Of a DNA stretch of 64,000 bases, positions 47,025 through 58,520 are shown one piece after another. Both the position numbers and the translations under genes were made by a program. The stretch spans positions 136,787 through 200,786 of the forward strand of contig MNCI01025086.1 of the NCBI GenBank assembly GCA_015680685.1, given 5' to 3'. The DNA is from Gnetum montanum (lineage: Eukaryota > Streptophyta > Gnetopsida > Gnetales > Gnetaceae). The notes below the pieces were generated by a model, which saw nothing but the letters and a program-made list of their open reading frames with translations, was not told the DNA's origin and ran no database searches. Position 1 is the stretch's first letter, and the number at the start of each line of letters is the position of its first letter.

Positions 47025-47260
47025 CACCTTAAACTAGCAACTTACCTTTGTAAGAGTAACCCATTAGTGGTCGGAAAAGACCTTAAACTAATAGTTTTGA
47101 CTTACAAACCTAACTTGTTAACGGTCCACAAAGACCTTAAACTAACAGTTACGACTCACAATTTGACCAAACTAGCGGTCTGAAAAGACCTTAAACTAGT
47201 AGTTTTAAACTACAACTTTGCATCCAGGTGATCTGCTATGACCTTAAACTGGTAGCTTGA
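47025..47260 (+). repeat. Array of GACCTTAAACTAGT repeats, right
   Basis: Five copies of (aa)gaccttaaactag/aa words at about 40-60 base spacing, some followed by agtttt. This is the same core as the left array (CCT.AAACT). Confidence 0.7.
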
Positions 47261-47387
47261 AAACTTTGTATCATAGTTGACAGTTGTTTGAACCATTTCA
47301 TATCTCATTGTTGCTTTGGAAATTTTTACTATGCACTATTCCTACAAATAGGTATCACTTGATTTGGCTTTTATCTTATTGTGGTAG

Positions 47388-48640
47388 GTTGAGCAAGAAT
47401 GGCCATGCATCGAGATCTATCTTCACTTCTAGCCTTGATAGGCCCACATGGTGAGCTTGCAAGACAATTAAACCTAGAGTCAATAGATTGGGAATCATCC
47501 ACCGATAGCACTGTGGTGTCCTTAGAAGCATCCCTAGATTGGCCCGAACATTTGGTCCAAGCCTTAGATTTAGAGGTCAGAGATGTAACTGAGGACCCTC
47601 TCATTGAAATGCCTATGACTACATCTAAGGGGAAAATAAAGACGTTAAAACTTAGCTCCCTCCTAGATTTACAAATACATAAAGATGTATCCAAGATCCT
47701 AAGACAACATCGAGGTATTCGCGTGGTCTTATAACAACATGCTGGGCTTAGATCTGAGGCTTATACAACATAACACTATCTTATACCTATGTATGAAGGT
47801 TTTTAAATAAAAGGCTCACAAAATTAAGCTAGAGATTTCACTGGCCGTATGCGATGAAATCACTAGGCTGTATTAGGCTGGTTTCATCTGGGTAGTTGAT
47901 TACTTAGAATGGGTGTTGAACATTGTTGTAGTTTCTCAGAAAATGGGAGAAATATGAATCTGTATAGACTTCTGGGATCTAAACAAAGCAATGATCAAAG
48001 ATGACTTCTGACTGCCGAGTATTGATCAACTTATTGACACTACAGCTGGTCACGCTCTACTATCCTTCATGGATGGTTTCTCCGGCTACAATCAAATTCG
48101 TATCAACCCAGAGCATCAGTTGACAACCACTTTCATGACCCCATGGGATATCTTCTATTATACTATGATGTCATTTGGGCTCAAAAACACTAGAGAAACC
48201 TACCAAAGAGCCATGACATACATCTTTAGTGACTACATCCTAGAAACACTAAACGACTATGTGGATGACATAGAGGGCAAGTCCAGAGAGGCTGCTGATC
48301 ATCCCAATGATCTAGCTGTAGTCCTCAAATGCTACCATATGCATGAATTATGCCTCAATCGAAAGAAGTTTATCTTTGGTGTAAAAATTAGATGCATGTT
48401 AGGGTTTGTAGTATTAGAGGATGGAATACAAGTGGACCCTAATAAAGATAAGGCCATCATTAATCTAGCACCTCCTACCAACCTTAAAGAATTGCACGAG
48501 TTGCAAGGTAGGGTATAGTTCATTAGAAGGTTTATAGCAAAGTTGACTAACAAGTTACACCCCATGCAACACTTACTAAAGAAAGGGATTAACTTTGAAT
48601 GGATAACACAATGCAGTAGGCCTTCGATGACCTAAAGAAA
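47388..48640 (+). pseudogene. TO reverse transcriptase
   Basis: The frame 47399-47734 covers the lead-in before the polymerase (ending ILRQHRGIRVV). After a frameshift, text near 47740-48060 matches the fingers region (MGEI.ICIDFWDLNKAMIKDDF). The open piece 48069-48518 has FMDGFSGYNQIRI (first catalytic Asp) and FGLKNTRETYQRAMTYIF. It then has YVDDIEGKS (catalytic YVDD, intact, about 48257) and GFVVLEDGIQVDPNKDKAI. The order and blocks are those of Tat-lineage Ty3/gypsy polymerases. Despite good local preservation the frame is broken upstream and downstream. Confidence 0.85.
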
Positions 48641-49030
48641 GAGCTTTTACACCTCCCAACTATTTACCCACCGCAGAGGGATAAGCCTTTTTACATCTAC
48701 CTTGCCACCTCAGACATGTCTACCGTAGCACTATTATGTCAAAGAAGAGATGATAGCTCTAAGATTCCAGTTTATTACCTGAGTCATGGATTGATAACAT
48801 ATGAGGCAAAGTACAATGAGGTGGAAAGAAATTGCCTCGCCCTAGTGTTTGCATTGAAAAAGTGGAGGCATTATCTATTTTTCAGTCAAGTGAACATCAT
48901 ACGCAAAAGCAACATACTTTGGCCTATCACAAAAAACTTGTATGAAAGTAGCAGGATATCCTGATGGAAGGCAATAACAGTAGAATTCAATTTACATTAC
49001 GTAGCCCAATCATCAACGAAAGGCCAAGCA
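48641..49030 (+). pseudogene. TO RNase H (retroviral type)
   Basis: KPFYIYLATSDMSTVALLCQ near 48690, PVYYLSHGLITYEAKYNEVE (about 48770-48825) and NCLALVFALKKWRHYLFF (about 48825-48885) are the successive blocks of the RNase H fused to Ty3/gypsy polymerase. A connecting stretch to about 49030 (QSSTKGQAMATQL) completes it. Stops are present on both sides. Confidence 0.8.
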
Positions 49031-49129
49031 ATGGCCACGCAGCTTGCAACCTCACCCATTGACAATCGAGCAACCATAGAACCTAAATTCCCTGATGAAC
49101 ATGTTAGCAGTGTCAATCTTGTACCATTA

Positions 49130-49640
49130 CATTTTGAGACAACTTTACATTTCGATGGTGCCTCAACCATGTGAGGTGGCAGTGCTACTACCATCATTAC
49201 ATTCCCCTTGGGAAACATGAAATCCTTTGCTTACCGTTTCGTGTTCCTTTGTACAAAAAACATGGTAGAGTATGAAGGACTCCTTAGGGGCCTCTTAGTA
49301 GCCTAAGGGTTAAAAATTTGACACCTGGCAATTTGAGGTTATTCACAGCTTGTCATCAATCAAATCACTGAGGTCTATTCTTGCAAAGCTACTCATCTGC
49401 AACCCTATTGTGACCTAGCCAAATGTTTGCTCAAACAGTTTGCCACAACAAATGTCCAACACATGCCACGCAATGAAAACACCATAACAGATGCCTTGGC
49501 CACGCTAGCATTAAATGTGCCATCACACCTATTCACAACTTTGCCTACTTTGATAACTGAGTGCACGAAGCCTATCACTCAAGTGGTACACATCGCCTCT
49601 GTAAGCGCTGCTGATACCCAAGAGTGGTACACCAACATTA
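49130..49640 (+). pseudogene. TO second RNase H (archaeal type)
   Basis: LHFDGAST near 49150 carries the first acid. KNMVEYEGLLRGLLVA follows near 49255-49305, then GYSQLVINQITEVY near 49335-49380, and HMPRNENTITDALATLAL near 49460-49510. This is the additional RNase H domain that marks the Tat lineage. The Asp of the GDS block is tyrosine here (GYSQLV). The open piece 49427-49654 ends in the link to integrase. Confidence 0.8.
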
Positions 49641-49699
49641 AAGCTTATCTGTAACATGGTGAACCCCCATGTGGTTTGACATCTACCCAAAGGGATGCG

Positions 49700-49911
49700 A
49701 TCTGAAAGCATGCCTGGCAATATGTACTTATGGGAGAAAATGCTTTATGCAAATTCTCCTTTGATGGGATATTGCTAGCATGCATAAATGAGAAATAAGT
49801 GCAAAAGATCATTAATGAAGTCCATGAAGGACTATGCAGAGGACACATAGCCCCTAGAGCCATGGTATAAAAAATTAGATGCCTAGGGTATTATTAGATG
49901 CCAGTGTAAGT
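49700..49911 (+). pseudogene. TO integrase, N-terminal zinc finger only
   Basis: IINEVHEGLCRGHIAPRAMV at about 49811-49870 and IRCLGYY are the HH half of the HHCC finger. The sequence then passes straight into LTR sequence at 49912. The DDE core and C-terminal tail are deleted. Confidence 0.7.
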
Positions 49912-50795
49912 GATGCAAAGTTGATAAAGGCATAAGGACATCTTCAACTAGCTCTACAGCTTGTTATGAATAATTCAGTTCACCATGATCAATGACTTTG
50001 TTACACTTTGGCATACCACTTAGTCCATCCCCCAAAATTTGTTGCTACGCTTGTTCCTATTCATAAGAATAGGGAAGACATAGTCCTGAGGTGAAGGCTC
50101 CACTTCTACTTGCATTATTAGCACACTTGATTCCAGCATGTGTAGTTTCGACAACATGGTTACAGCATAGCAAAGTTCGCAACTAGCACAGCACACCCAC
50201 ATGGTACGAGCACATCAACATCTTGTGGGTTCCAGGACACATGGCATCTAGGCCTCATTGTTTGCTTGCTCCTGGCCCTATAAATACCCTGGCAAACAAT
50301 GCTCAAAGGGTTGACCTTCTTGCACTAGCATTTTCACGTTAGCAAGAATGATCGGCTTTTGGTGCAATTGGCTTTTAAGTTCGCACTCAAGAGCATAGTT
50401 GGAACATTTTGAGCATTCTGTTTACCTTTGAGATTTTTATGCCTCCCACTGTTGCACAACCAATTGTATCCATCTCATCAAAGTAAACCCGTGATCTCGA
50501 GGCAGTGCATTCTCTCACTCTAGTTTGCTTTACATTTCCATTTATTATCATCATATTTTGCATCATTTTTGTCCCATTGCATTTAATAATCATCATATTA
50601 CATTACGAGCATCATTTTTGAAATAAACATCTATGAAAGGTTAAGTCACACCTATTAAGTCCATGTTTGATCGACAAGACCATTTAGGGAACCCTGAATT
50701 CATTTTCTCCAGCACAGCCCTCACACGGATCCGGGGTTAAACTATTTTTCTCGAAGACCTCTTGGTGTTTCTAGCCATTGACATTTTCTGTCGCA
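49912..50795 (+). repeat. 3' LTR of TO, 5' half missing
   Basis: Matches 36326-37200 of the 5' LTR to the final CTGTCGCA, including the ggccctataaatacc box (about 50273-50287). The missing first ~835 bases and the truncated integrase indicate one deletion with its right edge inside the LTR. Confidence 0.85.
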
Positions 50796-52120
50796 ACACC
50801 TAGTAACTCAAATGACCATAATGATTATTAAAAATCATATGAAAAGAAAAAACCAAAACCAATATGCTAAGAAAGAAATGATGGAAATGTAAATAAAATA
50901 TGCAAATGCAAGTATATACAGATGAAATGCATGATGAAGGGGAAGAAAACATGCAACTAAGAATCTACCAAGTGTCCACATGGGGCATCTAAGTAGAAAT
51001 ACTTTAGATGAAATGCATTGAAGTTCCTATGTAACTTATGTCCTTACATGTCTGTAATTTTGTACACATTGGGGCCAATGACATCTATAACTTGGAATGA
51101 GCTAGACTACATAGGAGAGAACTTACTTTGAAGACTGGTTCAACCAAATTATCTACCTCTTTTTAGGACTAGATCTCCTATCTTAAAGGCTTTACCTACA
51201 TATTTCTTATCAAGCCATCATTTAACAATTTTTTGATGATTATGATTATGAAAATGGGGACCTAATCATAATTCTCTTATTTTTTTTAATCAGGAACTAA
51301 ATTTAAATATTTGTAAGATGCATAAATTTATATCCTAGTAGTTCATCAAATTCTTCTTTCATATGAGTTTCAATCTTAGGTCTAACAGGTCTTAGTTTTT
51401 GTAGGTCATCAAACACAGCTTCTCTAGGAACATGTTTAATGGATATGTCATCAAGATTTGGCACACCTTATAATGTTTTAAGGGATAGGATCTCATTTAT
51501 TTCTTTGTCCTCCCTTAAAGGTGGTAGTTCAGTCAAAAGAAATCCATCATGTTGATGATAAGGCAAGGTATCTTCATAGATTTCTTTGCCTTCTCTAGAA
51601 GTTTGATAGGGTTGGGTGGAATCTATATGAGAAAAATGATTTATTTTTGTAATTTCACTCACATGGTTATTTATAAGATGTTCACCACACTCAACCTTAA
51701 TAACTCCAACATACAGGTTAGTGTTTTGATTTTCCAAAGACTAATTTTGCTGATCAAAGGTTGTAATTACTTGTTATGGTCATGTATTTAGATTTTCCTT
51801 TGATAAGGATTAATAGTTCTAAGAAATCTAACCTAAAAAAGCCCCCAAACTTAGCACCAAAAGTCCTAGATAAGAGCACACCATAAGTGGATGACATGTC
51901 AACTATTAAGATATCCATGTAAAATGTAAATGTAGGGTATTTTTTAAGTTGCACTTTCACTCCTTTTAATGATCCTAGTACAAATACATTAGAACCATCA
52001 AGTTGTATTACACTTTTCATTTTTGGTGTCATTTATGCTCCTAAAGTCTTACATACGTCAAGTGGCATGACACTAATAGTTTTTTAAGAATCCATTAAAC
52101 AATTCCCTAAAATAATCAAT
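50796..52120 (-). pseudogene. PI-2 retropepsin, linker and integrase tail
   Basis: On the minus strand from 52115: NCLMDS.KTISVMPLDVCKTLGA, where the active site has a stop in place of the residue after DS. A TAA comes next, at the codon where PI-1 has TGA. Then come VIQLDGSNVFVLGSL and STYGVLLSRTFGAKFGG (51754-52032) and the linker (51468-51737). The integrase tail follows near 51200-51000 (GKAFKIGDLVLKK-like, then VIGPNVYKI, HRNFNAFHLKYFY). As in PI-1, no polymerase or integrase core lies between. The 3' non-coding part begins near 51000 and is cut at 50796 by TO. The right side is cut at 52120 by GP-2. Confidence 0.75.
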
Positions 52121-53171
52121 TGATGAGTGGCAAGGTACCCCTACAGTCAACCATAAGAAACGAGCGTAGCACGTGCGATCCGGTTGAACTCCATAGACTA
52201 AGTGCCTACACGCCCCATGGAACACTTGGGGTTAATCATTCGTTGTCTTCCCAAACTTACTTGTGGTTGTCACGGTGTATGGTTAAGTAAGTCCAAGGTA
52301 TATGATTTTTAAGGTCTTTTATGTTTTATCTCCTATGCTATCGAGATGAAGGGTTGGAGAAACTAACTAACTATAACTAATGAACTAAGTCTAAATTACC
52401 TAGCATCAGCATCCGTTCCCACTTACCGTACACACCCTGAACCAATGCAACTGTGCCTACCAAATGCTAATCGTTGCTGGGATCACCACGCGTAACGCAC
52501 GTGCTCGAAGTGGTCATACTGAGGCACTTAACTAGGAGGAAAGAATTGAGAGAATCTAATCTAGCCTAAGTGCGATGAGAAGCTGATTCCTTGACTAACC
52601 ATACACATCTTGGTGAACAACTACCACTGGGATTACCAAGCACAGATCCTGGATATGCCACTGGGTTACCAAGTAGTCACACTTAGATGCTCGTAATCAA
52701 GTCGTACTCATACCATGATGTGATGAGCAGCTGATTCCTTGACTATCTGTCCACATCCTTAGATGCTTGTAATCAAGTCGTACTCATACAACGTTCTAGG
52801 AGTTTAAGGATGAGAGAGAAAATAATAAATAAAATTCTATTCCATGCACTGCAAGGTTTATCTAGAAATTTTTTCTTTATTTCCATACACAACTTGTGTT
52901 CAGGTACAATGTTGCTCGAATAAAGATCCATTCACTTTAGGACTCCTACTACGGGCACATGAAAAACATTCTATTTCTGGAGTGATGAAACTGCCAGAGT
53001 TTCCCTACTTCTAACTCAGGATGGGAAAAAAAGGGAGAGCTACCTCTTATTTATAGACTTGAAGGCAGACCATGATATCATGTAAGCAATATCGCAGGGG
53101 ACGACACGATATCCCGTACACGATATTGCATGGGATGTGATATCGCGGCTCATGCAAATCATGTCTCATCA
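52121..53171 (-). repeat. 3' LTR of GP-2
   Basis: 1051 bases, TGATGAG...CTCATCA. GATATC palindromes (about 53070-53150) precede a ctataaataagagg box on the minus strand. It retains about 50 bases near its inner U5 end that the other LTR has lost. Confidence 0.9.
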
Positions 53172-55040
53172 TACCCCCATGACTTAATGAAAACTCATCC
53201 TCGAGTTCCTTACAAAATATTGGGAAGGTATGGGATTATTGAGGGGAATGGAATTAATGGAATGACATGTGAACGGATCATCATTACAAGACTTGACAAA
53301 ACTGGTGTTCATGACAACAAGGGTGAACATCTTATTACAATGACATCAGGCCTTAGTTAGCAGCTAAGAAAGAGAGAGAGAGAAAGAAGTGTTGCATCTG
53401 CCAATGCCAAGATTACGCCTTCCATTGTCCATCGGTAAGCGCGCCATTGATCTTGCTCCTTGCATAGCTACTATTAGTAAGGGTAAATGATTCATCATGT
53501 AATTGATACCTTGCTTCGATGTAAGTTCATTGGCTAGGTTGTGGTATGGCTGATATGGGTCAAGAGATATAGTAATGATGACTACCGAAGGTGTAGGGGT
53601 TAAGAAGAAAATCAAAAAATTTGGGGCTAGGAGAAAATCAAAAAAATTGGGCCCCATACCCCCATGACTAATCGTGAACCTCTGGTATCATTAGAATGGA
53701 GAAAGGAAAGGAGTAAGAAAGATAGATAAAAAGGAACAACTATAGCATCGAGGGAATGGATGTCAAGATGGTAATGAACAAAATAAAATTAATTGCAAAA
53801 ATGTTAGGGAAAAGAAGTTAACTGGTGTACCAAATAGGAATGTCAGTGGATCCTTCCCAAAGTAGGCCCATGCCCTTTAATGCCCTGACAAACCCCCATT
53901 CAAAGAGTCCGTAGGCTTCAGGAATGTCAATTGGAACAAGAGTTAAAGTCTTAACCACAAGAATTTACCAAAAAGAAAATAATACATCTACCAAAATATA
54001 CACTAATGATACAACTAGCAATGATGTGAACAATGGAGAGAAGGGTGGAGAGAAGAGGATGGAATGGAATCTCAAGAACAAGGTGGTGTACAGCCCCTTG
54101 TGTGTTTCATGATTAATGTGACTTAGCAAATCCCATTCCAAGTTCGACCTCAAACCAACCACATCCAATGACTTCGCATTAATGCATTCAGCTAAACCAT
54201 CCACTTGGATAACAAGGATGCCTTCCCCAAGAGTCATCACCATTCCAATGAAACAAAGGAGAGAATGGGAAGCGAGAAGGGCCTTAGTTAGAGGGAACAC
54301 TTTTGGTTCCATAACCAGTGCTTGTAGCCCAAGTTTATTTCATCTAAGGGATCTACTTTGAATTATCACTTAGTTTTTTTCTTTTTTTCTTTTTTTTGTG
54401 TTTTTTGTTTTTATGCATGAGAACCACACCATGCAAAGACTTTTTATTTTTATCATCTCAGCTTTTGATAATTGGGGTAACATCGGAACAGTGAGAAAAC
54501 TCAAAAAGAAAACATCCAAGCACCCAAGAGGACGAACAACGCAAATGCATCAAGTTCCCTTGAAGTCACACCCTTTTCAATCCTTGAGTCCTTCCTTAGT
54601 TTGAGAAATGCCCAGTCACCGATTCATTAAAGTTCTTATTAAAAGGGGACTGTACAATTCCAAGCTGAGAGAGACCATAAAATTTGGTGGATGGATGGAT
54701 GGAGTGAACTCATTGCCTTCCATATCAAAAGAAACATACCTTAGTATCAAAATTATGACTTAAAGGTAAAAACCAAACATTAGTAATCAATATAAAAATA
54801 GTTCATACCATCATTCCAAACACTTATTGGGCGACAAAGTTACAAGGTGGATCACACACACACACACACACAAAATGGAAAAGTATAACGATGTTGTAAA
54901 ATAGAAAACAAGAAAAGTTAAAGAAAGTTGTAAAAAAAACTAGAAAAGTTAAAGAAATTTGTAAAACAAAAATGTGTAAGAAAAAAATTTTGTAAAAAAA
55001 TGTAAAACAAAAACGTAAAAAGAACTGAGGGCCCCATATG
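53172..55040 (-). other. GP-2 3' non-coding region with two polypurine sites
   Basis: Minus-strand agtcatgggggta at 53184-53172 (next to the LTR) and at 53669-53657. The conserved box is at about 53895-53845, and a CA microsatellite lies at 54852-54871. It aligns with 415-2316 of GP-1. The frame 53965-54312 is partly shared with GP-1 (AKSLD.VGL, THKGLYTTLFL) but is disrupted there; I do not call it a gene. Confidence 0.65.
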
Positions 55041-58000
55041 ATTAGCATAGGTGGCCATCTCTTTCATGATTGAGTGGAAAGGGAGAGATTCAAAATAATG
55101 AGTGCTTGTTTGAATTTCTAAGAAGTGTCCAACTTCTCCCAATTGATAATCTTAGATTAAGGGATGGAAGTTGACAATGCTCATATTCCAATTTGTCTAT
55201 GCCTTCATTGTTGGCATGGCTTGCCTCCTCAGTTCGTTCCATGCATATTTGGTTGATTCTTCTAGTAGCTGTCAACCATGGGGTGTCTTCTACTGGTTAT
55301 GTGGTGGCTACATACTAGCATCTTTGTTTCAAAGTTTCAAGGGTACACCTATTGCATGGAGGCATTTCCTCCATGTCATCACCCGATGAATCACTGTATG
55401 TGATGCATGGAACTTTCCTCTTCTCGATCTTTCCATAAATGTTTATCTTAAAAATTTCCAAGGAAAGATTGTGGATCCTAAGGCATGTGTCTACTATACT
55501 AAGCCATGCCCTTCCAATTATAATTGGGAAGTCCCCTTCATTGTTGTTGACTTCAATCACCAAGAAATTAGCTGGGTAAGACCAACCACACATAGTGGTA
55601 ATGATGTCCTCCACCAATCCCAAGGGAATGGTGATGGACTAGTCTACCAGCTCTAGTTGAATGTTGTTCTTCTTAAGTTGGGGTAGGTTCTAGGTGTGAT
55701 ACATCTTGTGAAATTAAGTTGACTCTGAAACCTGAGTCAATAAGAGCCCTATGTGGTTCATTTCTGAAGACTTGAAGGTAGATTAAGGGACTTCTAGGAT
55801 TAGTTAGTTTCCTGGGAAAGTGGCCTACCTTGATCCATTCGGTTATGGTATGCATCAACATAACTATATGCATTAAGCTCTGTTGGACTAAAGGGTGCTC
55901 CGAAGTGTTAGATGGTGGAGGAGTGTACATGGGCTCAACTACTTGTTGTTGCAAGAGTTTTTCTGGGCTTTTGATTCTGAAGAGGAGTCTTCTCTTTTTA
56001 CAGTTGTCAAAACTAACTGCAGGTTGAATATTTACAACTCTTGCAGCGTGATGTTGCTGTGGTTGAGTAGGAAGTTCCCCTTGCATTGTTGAAGCAAGAG
56101 GTGTTATGGGAACAACTTGTGGAAGAGGTTCAGATGGATTTTGAGGATGGTGTGGGTATGGAGTATCTCCCAGAGGAGAAGGAGTCCTTCTGAAGTACTC
56201 CCAAACTTGGTAGTGATGATGGGAAGTTGTGTGACTCATAGAGTCACTTGGAGAAATCGGTTGCTGCACATAATACCTAAAAGGGTTAGTCTACCGATAA
56301 GGTTACTAATGTTTCAGCGATGGCATCCACCATGACTATGGGTATTTCCACTACTGATGATGTCTGATGGGTTGTGGTGGAGTTCCACTTGGATAGTACA
56401 TTAGTGGTTGGTGGAACTGCCTTGGATTACCTTGGGGATAAGGTAACCTTCAGGGTGTTTACTGTTGGTTAAGTCTTGGATTAAGTACATACACCCTAGA
56501 CTCCTGTAGATGTGAGATAATTGGACAACATCCCTTGGGATGATCATAATGGCAGATCTCACATCCATCGTCATCGTCTGTGTCTGAATCCACAACTTCA
56601 TCGGAGATAGTAATTTTCCTCTTACCCTTGTTATGTGCAGGGCCTAAATCTCTCCACTTTGTCTTACCTTTGTTACTACTTCGTTTCACCTTAGAATCTT
56701 CTACAATTTTTAATATAGTTCCAATTTTAGAGTCTAAGGAACTCCATATGTCATCTACCTTAGCCGTTATTTCTATTGTTAACTTTTGAATCGGCAAGAT
56801 TTTCCTGTTCACCAACTCTTTGATTGGTGACTCATCCTCTTTATCACAAAATTTCACTCCCTTCTTTTGAAGAGAAGGATCATAGTTGTATTCTTCCACA
56901 CTTTCCCTTTTTCGTAGCTCACATTCTTCTTTTGCTACTTGCTCCAACAAGCAATGTACTTCATAGGCTCTAGGTTGTGAGAGTCTCCCTTGGGCATAAG
57001 TCCCAAAGGTTCTTCTAATTTCATGCCTTAGCCCATCCACGATGTGGTGAAGTTGATCCCGTTGAGCGTAACCATGGCCTAGGCAACGATGTAACAATGT
57101 GTAGTAGTAGGCCATGGCAGCATCTAAGGGTTCATGAGTACCTTGCTTCTAGCCTTGGATATGCTTACACAAATTAGACACTTAGGAGTACGTTTTATAC
57201 TTATCGTTGAAGAGTTCTAGCATCGTACTCCACCTCCTGATGGTTTCTAGTTCTAAGGACTGGTACCAACTCTCTGCTTCTTTGGTGAGTGTCCTTGGGA
57301 ACAACTTAAGTTTTTTCCACTCATTTTCTATATTTTGCAAGGCACAGGCATTGTGGAATGCCTGTAAATGATGCTATGGATTAGTGTTGTATCCCCCCTC
57401 AAAGAGTGGAATATTATCCATGTCTAAATGCTTGATTTGACTATCTTTTAAATGCCTTGTGGGAATTCTAACATCCTCTGTTATGTCAAGCATACTTCGG
57501 GTTGCAAGTAGGGGCTCGTCATGATCATCTCTTTCATGACGTCTATGATGTCTACGTTGTTCCCTACTTTCCCTTCATTCATGCCCTTGTCCTCTCTCTC
57601 GACTCTCTTGTTGAGGTCTCTCATTTTTCTTACCTTTATCCTCTCTATTATGCTCATGATGGTTGCATCAAGATGTGGAAGAAGAGGGTGAAAGATGTGA
57701 GGAAGGGGAAGAAAAAGGAGAACCATCACCATGACAATGTTTCCTACACTTTCTTCTACTACTCCAACCTCGATCGTGATGATAATCTAAGTGTCCATCC
57801 TTATCATGAGTTGTTGTTCCCTCTGTGAATAGTTGGTGTTCATGGGGATCAGAACCAGTGTGATGTATCATTGATCGTAGGTTCTGATACCCAACCTCCT
57901 CACCATTGTTAGGAGGAGGAACATCATTTGCTAAAGAACCCGTTATAATGGGTTCCTCATCTCCTATTTCGCTAAGGACATGCGAACCTTTACCCTTCAT

Positions 58001-58372
58001 CAATGTATGTTGGCTCTCCTACCTTGAGTCCCTCATACGTTGTAAAGCTATGGGATAATAATCCCTCATGTCAAAGTCGTCCACAACGTATTCAGCATAC
58101 AATTCTATCATGCCAATCTGTGCCAAAGCATAAAAAAGCATGTTAGGGACTGATCAATTTGGAGGTAACACAATGTTACCTTGGAAATCTCTCCCTCGCA
58201 GTTGTTCATCTTGATGGAGAATAAAATGAAAATTGGGAATATACTCATCAGGATGAGTATATTCCATCCTATATTGCTGAGGAACTTGCTGATTTAGGTT
58301 ATGTGTTTTTGATTTCCGAATGTTTCATGTATGGTCCTTAGGTGGTGAGTTGCTCTTGTGAGAAGAAGACAT
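55041..58372 (-). pseudogene. GP-2 gag-protease polyprotein
   Basis: Start taken at the minus-strand ATG 58372 (MSSSHKSNSPPKDH), about 125 bases after the primer site. The frame continues with only single nonsense codons (TGA, TGA, TAG; CGA/CAG origin likely) to about 58030. A charged Arg/His-rich stretch follows (57880-57540). Then come the gag domain (about 57400-56940; KLKLFPRTL, GHGYAQRDQLHHIVDGLRHE), a helical part, and a zinc knuckle CEICHYDHPKGCC near 56550. A P/Q-rich spacer leads to the retropepsin site ALIDSGFRVNLIS near 55738, with DSG intact. A frameshift near 55683 precedes PIIIGRAWL (about 55530). The C-terminus runs on to about 55040 through further stops. It is the least decayed gag here. 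Confidence 0.8.
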
Positions 58373-58496
58373 TTTGATTTATCAGTGTGCTATTTCACCA
58401 TTATATAAATTCTTATTTAATTAATTAACCCGAAGGTTCGTTTAGGCTTCCAACGATGTGAGTGATATCCTTTATGTTCTATTCAACACATAAACA

Positions 58497-58520
58497 CTTA
58501 GTCCCCGGCAATGGCACTAA
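58497..58520 (-). promoter_or_regulatory. Primer-binding site, tRNA-Asp type (GP-2)
   Basis: Minus strand TTAGTGCCATTGCCGGGGAC directly after the LTR is close to tggcgccgttgccgggga, the tRNA-Asp site of Athila-like elements. The run TTGCCGGGGAC is the best preserved part. Confidence 0.75.

Larger units (their letters stand above)
41256..47387 (+). other. TO protease-to-RT spacer, candidate Ogre-type intron
   Basis: Protease and reverse transcriptase frames are separated by 6.1 kb with no sense-strand coding. In legume Ogre elements an intron is known at this position. A possible acceptor is the T-rich run ending in gtggtag at 47381-47387. No clean donor was found near 41255 (cgag|gataatc has GA instead of GT). 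The spacer contains the antisense gene, two repeat arrays, and non-coding flanks at 41740-42023 and 46748-47020 where nothing else is seen. A nested insertion without recognisable ends is the main alternative. Confidence 0.45.
35486..50800 (+). mobile_element. TO: Tat/Ogre-like Ty3/gypsy element inserted in PI-2
   Basis: The element runs 35491-50795 (15.3 kb) between TG and CA ends, flanked by acgcc (35486-35490) and acacc (50796-50800), a 5-base target duplication with one transition. PI-1 supplies the uninterrupted target. Order: 5' LTR, leader, gag, protease, a 6-kb spacer holding an antisense gene, reverse transcriptase, RNase H, a second (archaeal-type) RNase H, the start of integrase, then a shortened 3' LTR. 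The double RNase H and gag type point to the Tat lineage, and the spacer position matches the known Ogre intron. An internal deletion removed most of integrase and the first half of the 3' LTR. Confidence 0.8.

Noticed and set aside
56117-56335. Plus-strand frames across 55171-57828.
   Set aside because: These are shadows of the minus-strand GP-2 gag-protease.
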